Of a stretch of DNA of 64,000 bases, positions 1 to 6,707 are shown piece after piece. The position numbers were made by a program, and so were the translations under genes. Position 1 is the first letter of the stretch, and each line of letters starts with the position of its first letter. Location: positions 62,001 through 126,000 of the forward strand of contig DVFW01000021.1 of NCBI GenBank assembly GCA_018713055.1. The letters run 5' to 3'. The notes beneath the pieces are model-generated. The model was not told the origin of the DNA. It ran no database searches and saw only the letters and a list, made by a program, of their open reading frames with translations. This stretch comes from Scatavimonas merdigallinarum (GTDB lineage Bacteria > Bacillota > Clostridia > Oscillospirales > Acutalibacteraceae).

Positions 1-900
1 CCTCATATGACAATTGTGTGCACGGCCGCCGCAAAAAAATACCTGTCGGCCATCACCAACAGGGAGTTTAACTGTATGGTGGTAAAAGATGGGCAGGAAC
101 TGGACCTTGGCAGTACGAAGCTTAAATTTGTGGTAGCGCCCATGCTGCACTGGCCGGATTCTATGATGACCTACCATCCGGCTGACAAAGTATTGTTTTC
201 CTGCGACTTTCTGGGCTGCCATTTTTGCGAGCCGCAGGTGACGGATGATTGCATAAAATATTGGGAGCAGTACCAGGAGCAGTTTGCCTATTATTACGCA
301 GGGATTTTCGGTCCGTTTAAACCGTACGTGCTTGCCGGGCTGGATAAGATAGAAGGGTTGGAGATGAAAGCCGTATGCCCCAGCCATGGCCCGGTGCTTG
401 TAAAAGGAATACAAGACCGCATGGCGGATTACCGCAAATGGAGCACGCCGCAGCCCAAAGCAGGAAAGACGGCGTCTGTGCTGTATGCTTCGGCTTATGG
501 CTGTACAAAATTGCTTGCGCAAAAGGCCTGTGAAACGCTCAACGCCTGCGGTGTTAAAACGCAGCTGGTGGATATGGTTGCAACGCCGGCGGAAAAGAGC
601 GCGCAGATTATACAGGAAAGCGGTATAGTGATGGTAGGGTCTACCACCATCAACAAGGATGCACCAAGGATTGTATGGGATGTCCTGTCCCGCATAGACG
701 CAATTAATATTAAAAACAGGCCCGCCGCAGCGTTTGGGTCGTTTGGGTGGTCTGGGGAAGCATCCCACATGGTTTCGGAACGTCTGCGGCAGCTGCGGTT
801 CCAGGTGGAAGAGCCGGTGCGCGCAAACTTTATGCCCAATGCGCACGATCTGGAAGCGATTGAACAGACGGCGCGCACGCTTGCACAGAAACTGCAATAA
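1..900 (+). CDS. A-type flavoprotein / flavodiiron protein (FprA family), 5' truncated
   Basis: The frame is open to the window edge, so the N-terminal part of the metallo-beta-lactamase domain, with the HxExD iron ligands, lies outside. What is visible begins in the beta-lactamase-like domain, with HWPDS, DFLGCHF and SHGP segments that fit remaining di-iron ligands. A C-terminal flavodoxin domain follows, with the FMN phosphate loop SAYGCTK and a later GSFGWSGEA loop. Flavodiiron proteins are cytoplasmic enzymes that reduce O2 (and in some cases NO) using rubredoxin or NADH-derived electrons, protecting anaerobes from oxygen. No rubredoxin or flavin reductase domain follows; the gene stops after the flavodoxin domain, as in the short class. 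A hairpin terminator lies just downstream. Family assignment is firm; O2 versus NO preference cannot be told. Confidence 0.9.
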   Translation, partial: PHMTIVCTAAAKKYLSAITNREFNCMVVKDGQELDLGSTKLKFVVAPMLHWPDSMMTYHPADKVLFSCDFLGCHFCEPQVTDDCIKYWEQYQEQFAYYYAGIFGPFKPYVLAGLDKIEGLEMKAVCPSHGPVLVKGIQDRMADYRKWSTPQPKAGKTASVLYASAYGCTKLLAQKACETLNACGVKTQLVDMVATPAEKSAQIIQESGIVMVGSTTINKDAPRIVWDVLSRIDAINIKNRPAAAFGSFGWSGEASHMVSERLRQLRFQVEEPVRANFMPNAHDLEAIEQTARTLAQKLQ

Positions 901-908
901 CAGTATGG

Positions 909-943
909 ACGGGGGTGTTTTAATTATTTAAAAACACCCCCGT
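909..943 (+). terminator. Hairpin terminator after the flavodiiron gene
   Basis: A 13-bp perfect inverted repeat (909-921 with 931-943, GC-rich at the base) lies 9 nt after the stop codon. The tail ATGATTTT is only moderately T-rich. Confidence 0.7.
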
Positions 944-973
944 ATGATTTTATAAAAGGAAGTGTTGGCTTTT

Positions 974-1636
974 ATGAAAGACCAGGTTAAAGGCGCCGTT
1001 TTTGATATGGACGGCCTGCTTTTAGACACAGAGTATTTGACCTACAGGCTTTGCAAAGCAGCCGCGGCTGAAATGGGTTTTACGCTTTCACTGGATTTAT
1101 TTAAGCAAACGGTAGGGCTTAGAAGCAGCGATACAAAAAAAATACTTGAGGCCGCGTTTGGAACGGCATTTTGCTATGAAGACCTGCGCGCCCGCAACCT
1201 TTCCATGTTTTGGTCCTACATAGAAAAAAATGGGGTGCCGGTAAAAGAGGGCGTGTTTACGCTGCTTTCTTTGCTGAAAGAAGAGGGGATACTCTGTGCG
1301 GTTGCTACCTCCACAAGTCGGCAGACTGCCTCAAAGCTGCTGAGACTGTGCGGCCTTGCCGAATATATGGATGCGTTTGTTTATGGAGATATGGTCGAAA
1401 ATGGAAAGCCGGCGCCAGATATTTTTTTAAAGGCTTGCAGCCTGCTTGCAATTGCGCCTGCTGCATGTGTGGGTTTTGAGGATTCATACAATGGAATACG
1501 GGCTGTGTACCGCGCGGGGATGGCGCCGGTGATGATCCCGGATCTGCTGCCGCCCACACCGGAAATGCAAAAGCTGACGTATGCCATATATACAAACCTG
1601 GAGCAGGCAACAGAGCTGTTTAAAAAAGAAAAATAA
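974..1636 (+). CDS. HAD-superfamily phosphatase, beta-phosphoglucomutase-like
   Basis: A 220-residue protein of HAD subfamily IA. The nucleophile motif FDMDGLLLDTE is at the N-terminus, followed by a helical cap. The motif II region is CAVATSTSR, the motif III lysine lies in ENGKPAPDIF, and motif IV is GFEDSYNGIRA. This pattern is typical of beta-phosphoglucomutase and small phosphosugar or nucleotide phosphatases; the substrate cannot be inferred. The ATG at 974 is preferred over an upstream GTG at 962 because the AAAGGAAG Shine-Dalgarno runs up to 962 and would overlap the GTG. It is transcribed alone or weakly coupled to the flavodiiron gene. Confidence 0.85.
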   Translation: MKDQVKGAVFDMDGLLLDTEYLTYRLCKAAAAEMGFTLSLDLFKQTVGLRSSDTKKILEAAFGTAFCYEDLRARNLSMFWSYIEKNGVPVKEGVFTLLSLLKEEGILCAVATSTSRQTASKLLRLCGLAEYMDAFVYGDMVENGKPAPDIFLKACSLLAIAPAACVGFEDSYNGIRAVYRAGMAPVMIPDLLPPTPEMQKLTYAIYTNLEQATELFKKEK

Positions 1637-1733
1637 ATGTAGCGCGGTGCCCATTCCTGCTGTTCTCCAGGGATGCCGCGTCTTCAGAAAACAACAGAAA
1701 CAGCCTGTTTGGTAAAAAAACAGAAAAAAAGGC

Positions 1734-1763
1734 TTGCATTTTATAAAAAGGATGTAGTATAAT
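1734..1763 (+). promoter_or_regulatory. Sigma-A type promoter of the GntR-ABC operon
   Basis: TTGCAT (1734-1739), an 18-nt spacer and a perfect TATAAT (1758-1763). An operator palindrome begins immediately downstream. Confidence 0.75.
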
Positions 1764-1794
1764 CTAATTGTACTAATTGAAATAATACAATTAG
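1764..1794 (+). promoter_or_regulatory. YtrA-type GntR operator
   Basis: The perfect inverted repeat CTAATTGTA / TACAATTAG is separated by exactly 13 nt and begins right after the -10 box, so it covers the transcription start. YtrA-subfamily GntR regulators bind inverted repeats of the form GTA-N13-TAC, and the downstream gene is such a regulator, so autorepression is the likely role. Confidence 0.75.
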
Positions 1795-1834
1795 ATCAAG
1801 TAATACAAAAATACAAGTTGGAAGGGAGAGTTTG

Positions 1835-2212
1835 ATGTTTACGCTGAATTTTCAAAGCAGGCAGCCCATTTACGAGCAACTGTATGATAACGTTGTGCGT
1901 CTGGCGGCGCTGGGTGTTTTAAAACCCGAAGAACAGCTGCCGCCTGTCCGTACGCTGGCTGCGCAGTTAGGGGTTAACCCCAACACGGTTTCAAAGGCCT
2001 ACCAGCTTTTGGAGCGCGACGGTATTATTTATTCGGCAATAGGGAGGGGATCTTTTGTGGCGTCGGGTCTTTCGGCAATTGGATTACAGAGAGAAACAAT
2101 CCTTGAAGAGCTTGCAAAGGCTTTAAAAAAAGCAATGGAAATAGGAATAACCAGAGAAGAGCTTGAAGAGCTGATCAATGAAAATTATGTGAAGGGAGGA
2201 ACACAGGCGTGA
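1835..2212 (+). CDS. GntR-family transcriptional regulator, YtrA subfamily
   Basis: A 125-residue protein with an N-terminal GntR winged helix (QPIYEQL at the start; VRTLAAQLGVNPNTVSKAYQLLERDG recognition region, about residues 40-66). A short helical C-terminal dimerisation tail follows, as in YtrA-type regulators. There is no effector-binding UTRA or FCD domain. The start at ATG 1835 sits a few bases after GAAGGGAGAG; a TTG three bases upstream is possible but unnecessary. The stop overlaps the GTG start of the ABC ATPase gene, so the two are translationally coupled. YtrA homologues repress ABC transporter operons that respond to cell-wall-active antibiotics; that role is inferred here from family and operon layout. 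Confidence 0.9.
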   Translation: MFTLNFQSRQPIYEQLYDNVVRLAALGVLKPEEQLPPVRTLAAQLGVNPNTVSKAYQLLERDGIIYSAIGRGSFVASGLSAIGLQRETILEELAKALKKAMEIGITREELEELINENYVKGGTQA

Positions 2213-3108
2213 TCGAAATCACAAATCTGACCAAGCGGTTTGGCAAAACGGTTGCGCTAAACCGTTTAAACTGCACCGTACAGGCGGGCTCGGTGTTTGG
2301 CCTTGTCGGATCGAACGGGTCGGGAAAATCTACCCTTTTAAGAATCTTGGCTGGCGTGTTTGAGGCCGACGGAGGCACAGTCCGCTTTGAAGGAAAGCCA
2401 AGTTTTGAAAACCGCGAAATCAAAGCAAAAATTTTCTTTATAGCAGATTATCCTTATTTTTTCAATGATTCAACCATTCAAAACACGGCAAGACTCTACA
2501 GAAACATATACCCCTCGTGGGATGAAATCCGCTTTAGACAGCTGTGTTCCATTTTCCCGGTGAATACAACGGGCAGAATTGTCAATATGTCCAAAGGCAT
2601 GCAGAGACAGGCGGCCTTAATATTGGCGCTGGCCTGTTGTCCACAGTATTTGCTTTTAGATGAGATTTTTGACGGACTGGATCCTGTAGTCCGCCAGCTT
2701 TTAAAAAAGCTTTTAATGGACGACGTTGCATCCAGAAGGATGACGGTGGTTATTGCCTCCCATAATTTAAGGGAGCTGGAAGATATTTGCGATTATGTGG
2801 GGCTGCTGCATAAGGGCGGCATTCTGATGGAAAAGGAAATTGACGAAATGAAGCTGGGTGTTCATAAGGTACAGGCGGCGTTTAACAAAGCATTGCCGGA
2901 CGATGCATTTCGGGATATTGACGTGGTCAGCCTGCAAAAGCGGGGGCTGCTTTACAATCTGGTGGCAAAGGGCGATAAGGAAGAGCTGATTGGCAAGCTC
3001 CGCACGCTGCAACCTGTGTTTTTGGAGGCGCTGCCTTTAACGCTTGAGGAGGTATTTATCAGTGAAATGGAGGTGGCCGGCTATGACATCAACAATATCC
3101 TGCAATAA
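2209..3108 (+). CDS. ABC transporter ATP-binding protein (YtrB/BcrA-like)
   Basis: A 299-residue single nucleotide-binding domain. The Walker A is GSNGSGKST (near residue 36). The signature is MSKGMQRQ, as in this export subclass rather than canonical LSGGQ. The Walker B is LLLDEIFDGLDP and the switch histidine is in VIASHN. A C-terminal extension of about 80 residues follows, as in drug- or peptide-export ATPases. The GTG start at 2209 overlaps the regulator's stop by 4 nt and follows GAAGGGAGGA. The permease start lies inside its 3' end. It acts on the cytoplasmic face with the next gene product. Confidence 0.9.
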   Translation: MIEITNLTKRFGKTVALNRLNCTVQAGSVFGLVGSNGSGKSTLLRILAGVFEADGGTVRFEGKPSFENREIKAKIFFIADYPYFFNDSTIQNTARLYRNIYPSWDEIRFRQLCSIFPVNTTGRIVNMSKGMQRQAALILALACCPQYLLLDEIFDGLDPVVRQLLKKLLMDDVASRRMTVVIASHNLRELEDICDYVGLLHKGGILMEKEIDEMKLGVHKVQAAFNKALPDDAFRDIDVVSLQKRGLLYNLVAKGDKEELIGKLRTLQPVFLEALPLTLEEVFISEMEVAGYDINNILQ

Positions 3109-4942
3109 GAAAGTAAGCCCGTTTTCGAGTATTTACTGGTGGTCGCTGCGCAAAAATATGGCTTCCGCCATTGTTTACGCAGTGCTTTTGCTGTTTTCCT
3201 ACCCGCTTCTCATCTTTATGTACAAAATTTTTAACAATTCGTCTAAGGAAATACAAAATGGATTTCTGGAAGGCTGCGCGGCGCTTGTTTTCCCCGTTAT
3301 AACGGGCGGTATTGCCATATTGTTTACACTGCTTGTAGCGGTGTTCATGTTCAGTTACATGCATAAGAAACGCAGTGTGGACGTTTTTGGCGCGCTTCCC
3401 GTTACGCGCAGAACGCTGTTTTTCTCGCGCTATTTTACAGGTATCTCCATTTTGCTTGTGCCGTTCTTGCTCTGCATGGGGCTGAGTATGCTTCTTTCCA
3501 TACAATCTTTTGAAGCGGTGCAGCAGCTTTGGCGTTCTTCTGTAACCATTCTAGTTTCCGTTGTGGTCGCATACACGTTTACCGCATTTGTTGCCGTTTG
3601 CTGCGGCACAACGGCAGATATGGTCATATCTGTGCTGGCAATCAACGGGTTGTATCCCCTTATGGTTTTAATGTGCCAGGTGATCAGCAACAGTACCATT
3701 CCGGGCGTTACGTCAAGTTTTAACCTGCCTGCAGTCGTATATACGGCGCTGTCGCCGTACAGCTCAGGCATTGTAAATGCCGTTATGGACCCGGCGCTTA
3801 CAGAAAGCGGTGCGCAGTTTTTATGGTGGTTTGTCCTCCTGGCGCTGTCTATCGCAGGTTGTATAGCGGTCAGCCGAAAAAGAAAGGCCGAATGCGCCCA
3901 GGCTGGCTTTGCTCTCCGCCTGCTGCCGGTTTTGGTCCGGGCAATTGCCTGTACGGTTGCCGGTCTGGTATTTGCACTTGTTTTTAGCAGTTTTTCCTTT
4001 GGTGTGAACGCACAGAATAGCGTCTTGAACCATTATATATGGTTTTTCTTGGGTCTTATGATCGGTTCGTTCATCGCACACCTGATTTTAACGTTTATTT
4101 ACAACCGGGGGAGCCGTGGATTTTTAAAATCGCTGATTTCTTACGGCGTGTTGATTTTGGTTATCGGCGCGGCTTATATGATCGTTTCTACCGGCATGTT
4201 TGGGATGGATTTATATGTTCCGCAGCCGCAGCAGGTAAAACAGGTGCAGTTTAAGGTTAACGGACCGGAAAATTTCTTCCTGTCGGGGGCAGACGAAGAG
4301 CTTTTCGCAGTCTATACGGAACAGGAAGATATAGAGAAGGTGGTCCGGGTTCATACGTCCATTACAGACAATTTGCGCGAAAGGGCGGGATACCCGTATG
4401 CAATGAGCCTGGGGGCTTTTGGTTATATGGAAAACGAAGCGCCGCTGTTTTACGACGTGATTATAAAATATACGCTGGAAAACGGATGTGTTGTAGAACG
4501 AGCGTATTCCAACTTTACATTTGACAGCCGTGAAATTGCACCGGAAGTGCTGGCGGTGATAGAATCACAGGCGTATAAAGAGCAAACGGTCCCGATTCTT
4601 ATATACGATGACAGCAGCATTAGGTCTGTTATCGCCTATGGAAGCAACATGACAGAAGAGGCATATACGGTAGCAGATAGAGAGCAGATTATAGGAATTG
4701 CTTCGGCGCTGCGAAAAGACATTTTGGACGATCAAAATGTCAATACGTCTAACGAAGAAACTGCCGACGATGCGGAGAAAACCTGTATTTCAGTCGATTT
4801 TTGTTACGACATACCAGAAGAGAAAGACGCCAGTGGAAAGGTTATTCAGACACGTACCCAGTATTTTAATATTTCCATCACAGAAGACTATAAAAATACA
4901 TGGGAGGCTCTGGACAGGTATCATTTACTTCCGGCGCAATAA
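3083..4942 (+). CDS. ABC transporter permease with C-terminal extracytoplasmic domain
   Basis: A 619-residue protein of the ABC-2/YtrC-like class. About ten hydrophobic segments fill residues 20-375, with the cytoplasmic motif KKRSVDVFGALPVTRR after the second segment. A soluble region of about 240 residues follows the last membrane segment and resembles the C-terminal DUF6449-type domain of clostridial permeases. ATG 3083 follows GGAGGTGG by 6-7 nt and overlaps the ATPase gene by 26 nt, so an upstream ATG at 3044 is rejected. With the ATPase and the GntR regulator it forms a three-gene operon. Export of, or resistance to, a cell-envelope antibiotic is the usual role of such operons; the substrate is unknown. 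Confidence 0.8.
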   Translation: MTSTISCNKKVSPFSSIYWWSLRKNMASAIVYAVLLLFSYPLLIFMYKIFNNSSKEIQNGFLEGCAALVFPVITGGIAILFTLLVAVFMFSYMHKKRSVDVFGALPVTRRTLFFSRYFTGISILLVPFLLCMGLSMLLSIQSFEAVQQLWRSSVTILVSVVVAYTFTAFVAVCCGTTADMVISVLAINGLYPLMVLMCQVISNSTIPGVTSSFNLPAVVYTALSPYSSGIVNAVMDPALTESGAQFLWWFVLLALSIAGCIAVSRKRKAECAQAGFALRLLPVLVRAIACTVAGLVFALVFSSFSFGVNAQNSVLNHYIWFFLGLMIGSFIAHLILTFIYNRGSRGFLKSLISYGVLILVIGAAYMIVSTGMFGMDLYVPQPQQVKQVQFKVNGPENFFLSGADEELFAVYTEQEDIEKVVRVHTSITDNLRERAGYPYAMSLGAFGYMENEAPLFYDVIIKYTLENGCVVERAYSNFTFDSREIAPEVLAVIESQAYKEQTVPILIYDDSSIRSVIAYGSNMTEEAYTVADREQIIGIASALRKDILDDQNVNTSNEETADDAEKTCISVDFCYDIPEEKDASGKVIQTRTQYFNISITEDYKNTWEALDRYHLLPAQ

Positions 4943-5018
4943 GCAGGAAGATGGAAACACGCCCGGCGGCCGGGTCCATTTGCCGCGGAAGGTATAACGA
5001 AAAAAGGAAGCATGGAAA

Positions 5019-5053
5019 GACGGCGGGGCATAGCGTTTATTTGCCCCGCCGTC
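5019..5053 (+). terminator. Strong GC-rich hairpin between the permease and fumarase genes
   Basis: A 12-bp perfect inverted repeat (5019-5030 with 5042-5053) with an 11-nt loop. The tail TGCTTGT is poor in T, so termination may be inefficient. The remaining intergenic sequence (4943-5147) shows nothing else clear. Confidence 0.55.
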
Positions 5054-5147
5054 TGCTTGTAAAACGGTTGAAAATTCCCCGGTCCGGGCTTATAATAATC
5101 TGTAAGAATAAAACCGATAAAAGAGGTGGAGGGAGATCCCCGGGGAT

Positions 5148-5999
5148 ATGGAAATCAGAAAAATCAAAGCGCAAACTGTAACCGAAACAGTAAAAAAGCT
5201 GTTTATGGACTGCAATTATTTTATAGGCGACGACATTACACAGGCGCTTGAGCAAGCAAGAGAATGCGAGCAGTCGTCCGTTGGGAAAACCGTTTTGTCT
5301 CAGTTGCTTGAAAATAACGCCATTGCCGCAAAAGAGCAAATTCCTCTTTGTCAAGACACGGGCATGGCTGTGCTGTTTGTGGAATACGGCGACAAAGTGG
5401 CAATAGAAGGCGGCAGCTTTCAGGACGCCGTGGAGCAGGGCGTACGCCAGGCGTATGAGCAGGGCTATTTACGCAAATCTGTTGTAGCAGACCCGGTGTT
5501 TGACAGGGTTAACACAAAAGACAACACGCCTGCGGTGATTCATACGCAGATTGTCAGCGGCAATGGTATTACATTCCTTGCAGGTGGAAAAGGATTTGGA
5601 AGCGAGAATATGTCCGCAATCAAAATGCTTACGCCATCCTATGGGGTGGAGGGCGTAAAGCAATTTGTGCTGGACGTTGTCAGACAGGCGGGGCCCAACC
5701 CCTGCCCGCCGGTTGTTGTAGGTGTAGGGATCGGCGGTACGTTTGAAAAAGCGGCGCAGCTTGCAAAAAAGGCCACATTCCGGCCTGTCAATACCGCAAA
5801 TCCGGACAGGCGTTATGCACAGCTGGAGGAAGAGCTGCTGGAAAGCATAAACAAGATGGGCTTTGGGCCTGCAGGCCTGGGAGGTACGACAACGGCGTTG
5901 GGCGTGAATATAGAAACATACCCTACGCATATCGCAGGAATGCCGGTTGCGGTAAATATTTGCTGCCATGCTGCAAGACATAAAAGCGCGCAGCTATAA
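5148..5999 (+). CDS. Class I fumarate hydratase, alpha subunit
   Basis: A 283-residue protein matching the N-terminal half of iron-sulfur class I fumarases and the alpha subunit of L-tartrate dehydratase. Cysteines expected to hold the oxygen-sensitive 4Fe-4S cluster are in PLCQDTG (about residue 66), PNPCPP (about 185) and NICCHAARH at the C-terminus. A glycine-rich GVGIGGTFEKA segment is also typical. The enzyme interconverts fumarate and malate in the cytoplasm. The start ATG follows GGTGGAGGGAG at a slightly long spacing. The beta subunit begins 23 nt downstream. Tartrate dehydratase is an alternative, but a stand-alone pair in a clostridium is more often fumarase. Confidence 0.9.
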   Translation: MEIRKIKAQTVTETVKKLFMDCNYFIGDDITQALEQARECEQSSVGKTVLSQLLENNAIAAKEQIPLCQDTGMAVLFVEYGDKVAIEGGSFQDAVEQGVRQAYEQGYLRKSVVADPVFDRVNTKDNTPAVIHTQIVSGNGITFLAGGKGFGSENMSAIKMLTPSYGVEGVKQFVLDVVRQAGPNPCPPVVVGVGIGGTFEKAAQLAKKATFRPVNTANPDRRYAQLEEELLESINKMGFGPAGLGGTTTALGVNIETYPTHIAGMPVAVNICCHAARHKSAQL

Positions 6000-6022
6000 A
6001 AGGAAGAAAGGACGGGACTGCA

Positions 6023-6571
6023 ATGGTAAAATTAACGCTTCCGCTTAAAGAAGAGGACATAAAAAAGCTCAAAGCGGGCGATAGCGTGCTGCTGACAGGT
6101 GCCCTGCTGACAGGCAGGGACGCCGCGCACAAACGGTTGTACGCCTGTATAGAGCAGGGGCGGCCACTGCCTGTGGAGATAAAGGGCGAAACGATTTACT
6201 ACGTGGGCCCGGCGCCGGCAAGGCCGGGCCACGCGGTGGGTCCGGCGGGGCCAACCTCAAGCTACCGCATGGACAAATACACACCCGCGCTGCTGGACAT
6301 GGGGCTTAAAGGTATGATTGGAAAGGGTGCGCGCTCCGGGGAAGTAATTGATGCGATCATGCGCAACCATGCTGTGTATTTCGCGGCGATTGGCGGCGCG
6401 GCGGCGCTGATTGCAAAAAGCATAAAAAGCGAGGAACTGCTATGCTACGAGGATCTGGGGACAGAAGCGGTGCGCCGTTATACGGTAGAAAATTTTCCCT
6501 GCATTGTGGTAATAGACAGCAAGGGAAGGAATATTTATCAGACAGAACCTGCAAAATATAACAGAGAATAG
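6023..6571 (+). CDS. Class I fumarate hydratase, beta subunit
   Basis: A 182-residue partner of the alpha subunit, equivalent to the C-terminal domain of single-chain class I fumarases. Visible family segments are LLTGALLTGRDAAHKR near residue 24, GPTSSYRMDKYTP near 79, MIGKG, and the AIGGAAALIAKSI region. The Shine-Dalgarno AGGAAGAAAGGAC precedes ATG 6023. It sits directly after the alpha gene and is presumably co-transcribed; the complex is likely a heterotetramer. Loss of activity in air is expected from the family. Confidence 0.92.
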   Translation: MVKLTLPLKEEDIKKLKAGDSVLLTGALLTGRDAAHKRLYACIEQGRPLPVEIKGETIYYVGPAPARPGHAVGPAGPTSSYRMDKYTPALLDMGLKGMIGKGARSGEVIDAIMRNHAVYFAAIGGAAALIAKSIKSEELLCYEDLGTEAVRRYTVENFPCIVVIDSKGRNIYQTEPAKYNRE

Positions 6572-6588
6572 TACGTCAAACCGTACAT

Positions 6589-6625
6589 CGCCCCTGCTGT
6601 GCGTAACGGTGCGTCATACGGGGCG
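6589..6625 (+). terminator. Possible terminator after fumarase
   Basis: CGCCCC (6589-6594) pairs with GGGGCG (6620-6625), with a weaker inner repeat of GTGCGT. The tail CTTTCTG is short on T. Modest support only. Confidence 0.4.
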
Positions 6626-6707
6626 CTTTCTGCCATTATGGGAAAACCGGGAAGAAAACCGCTGGAAGATAACATGGATTTTCAAATTGAAAAAAAGAGG
6701 ACGCCGT

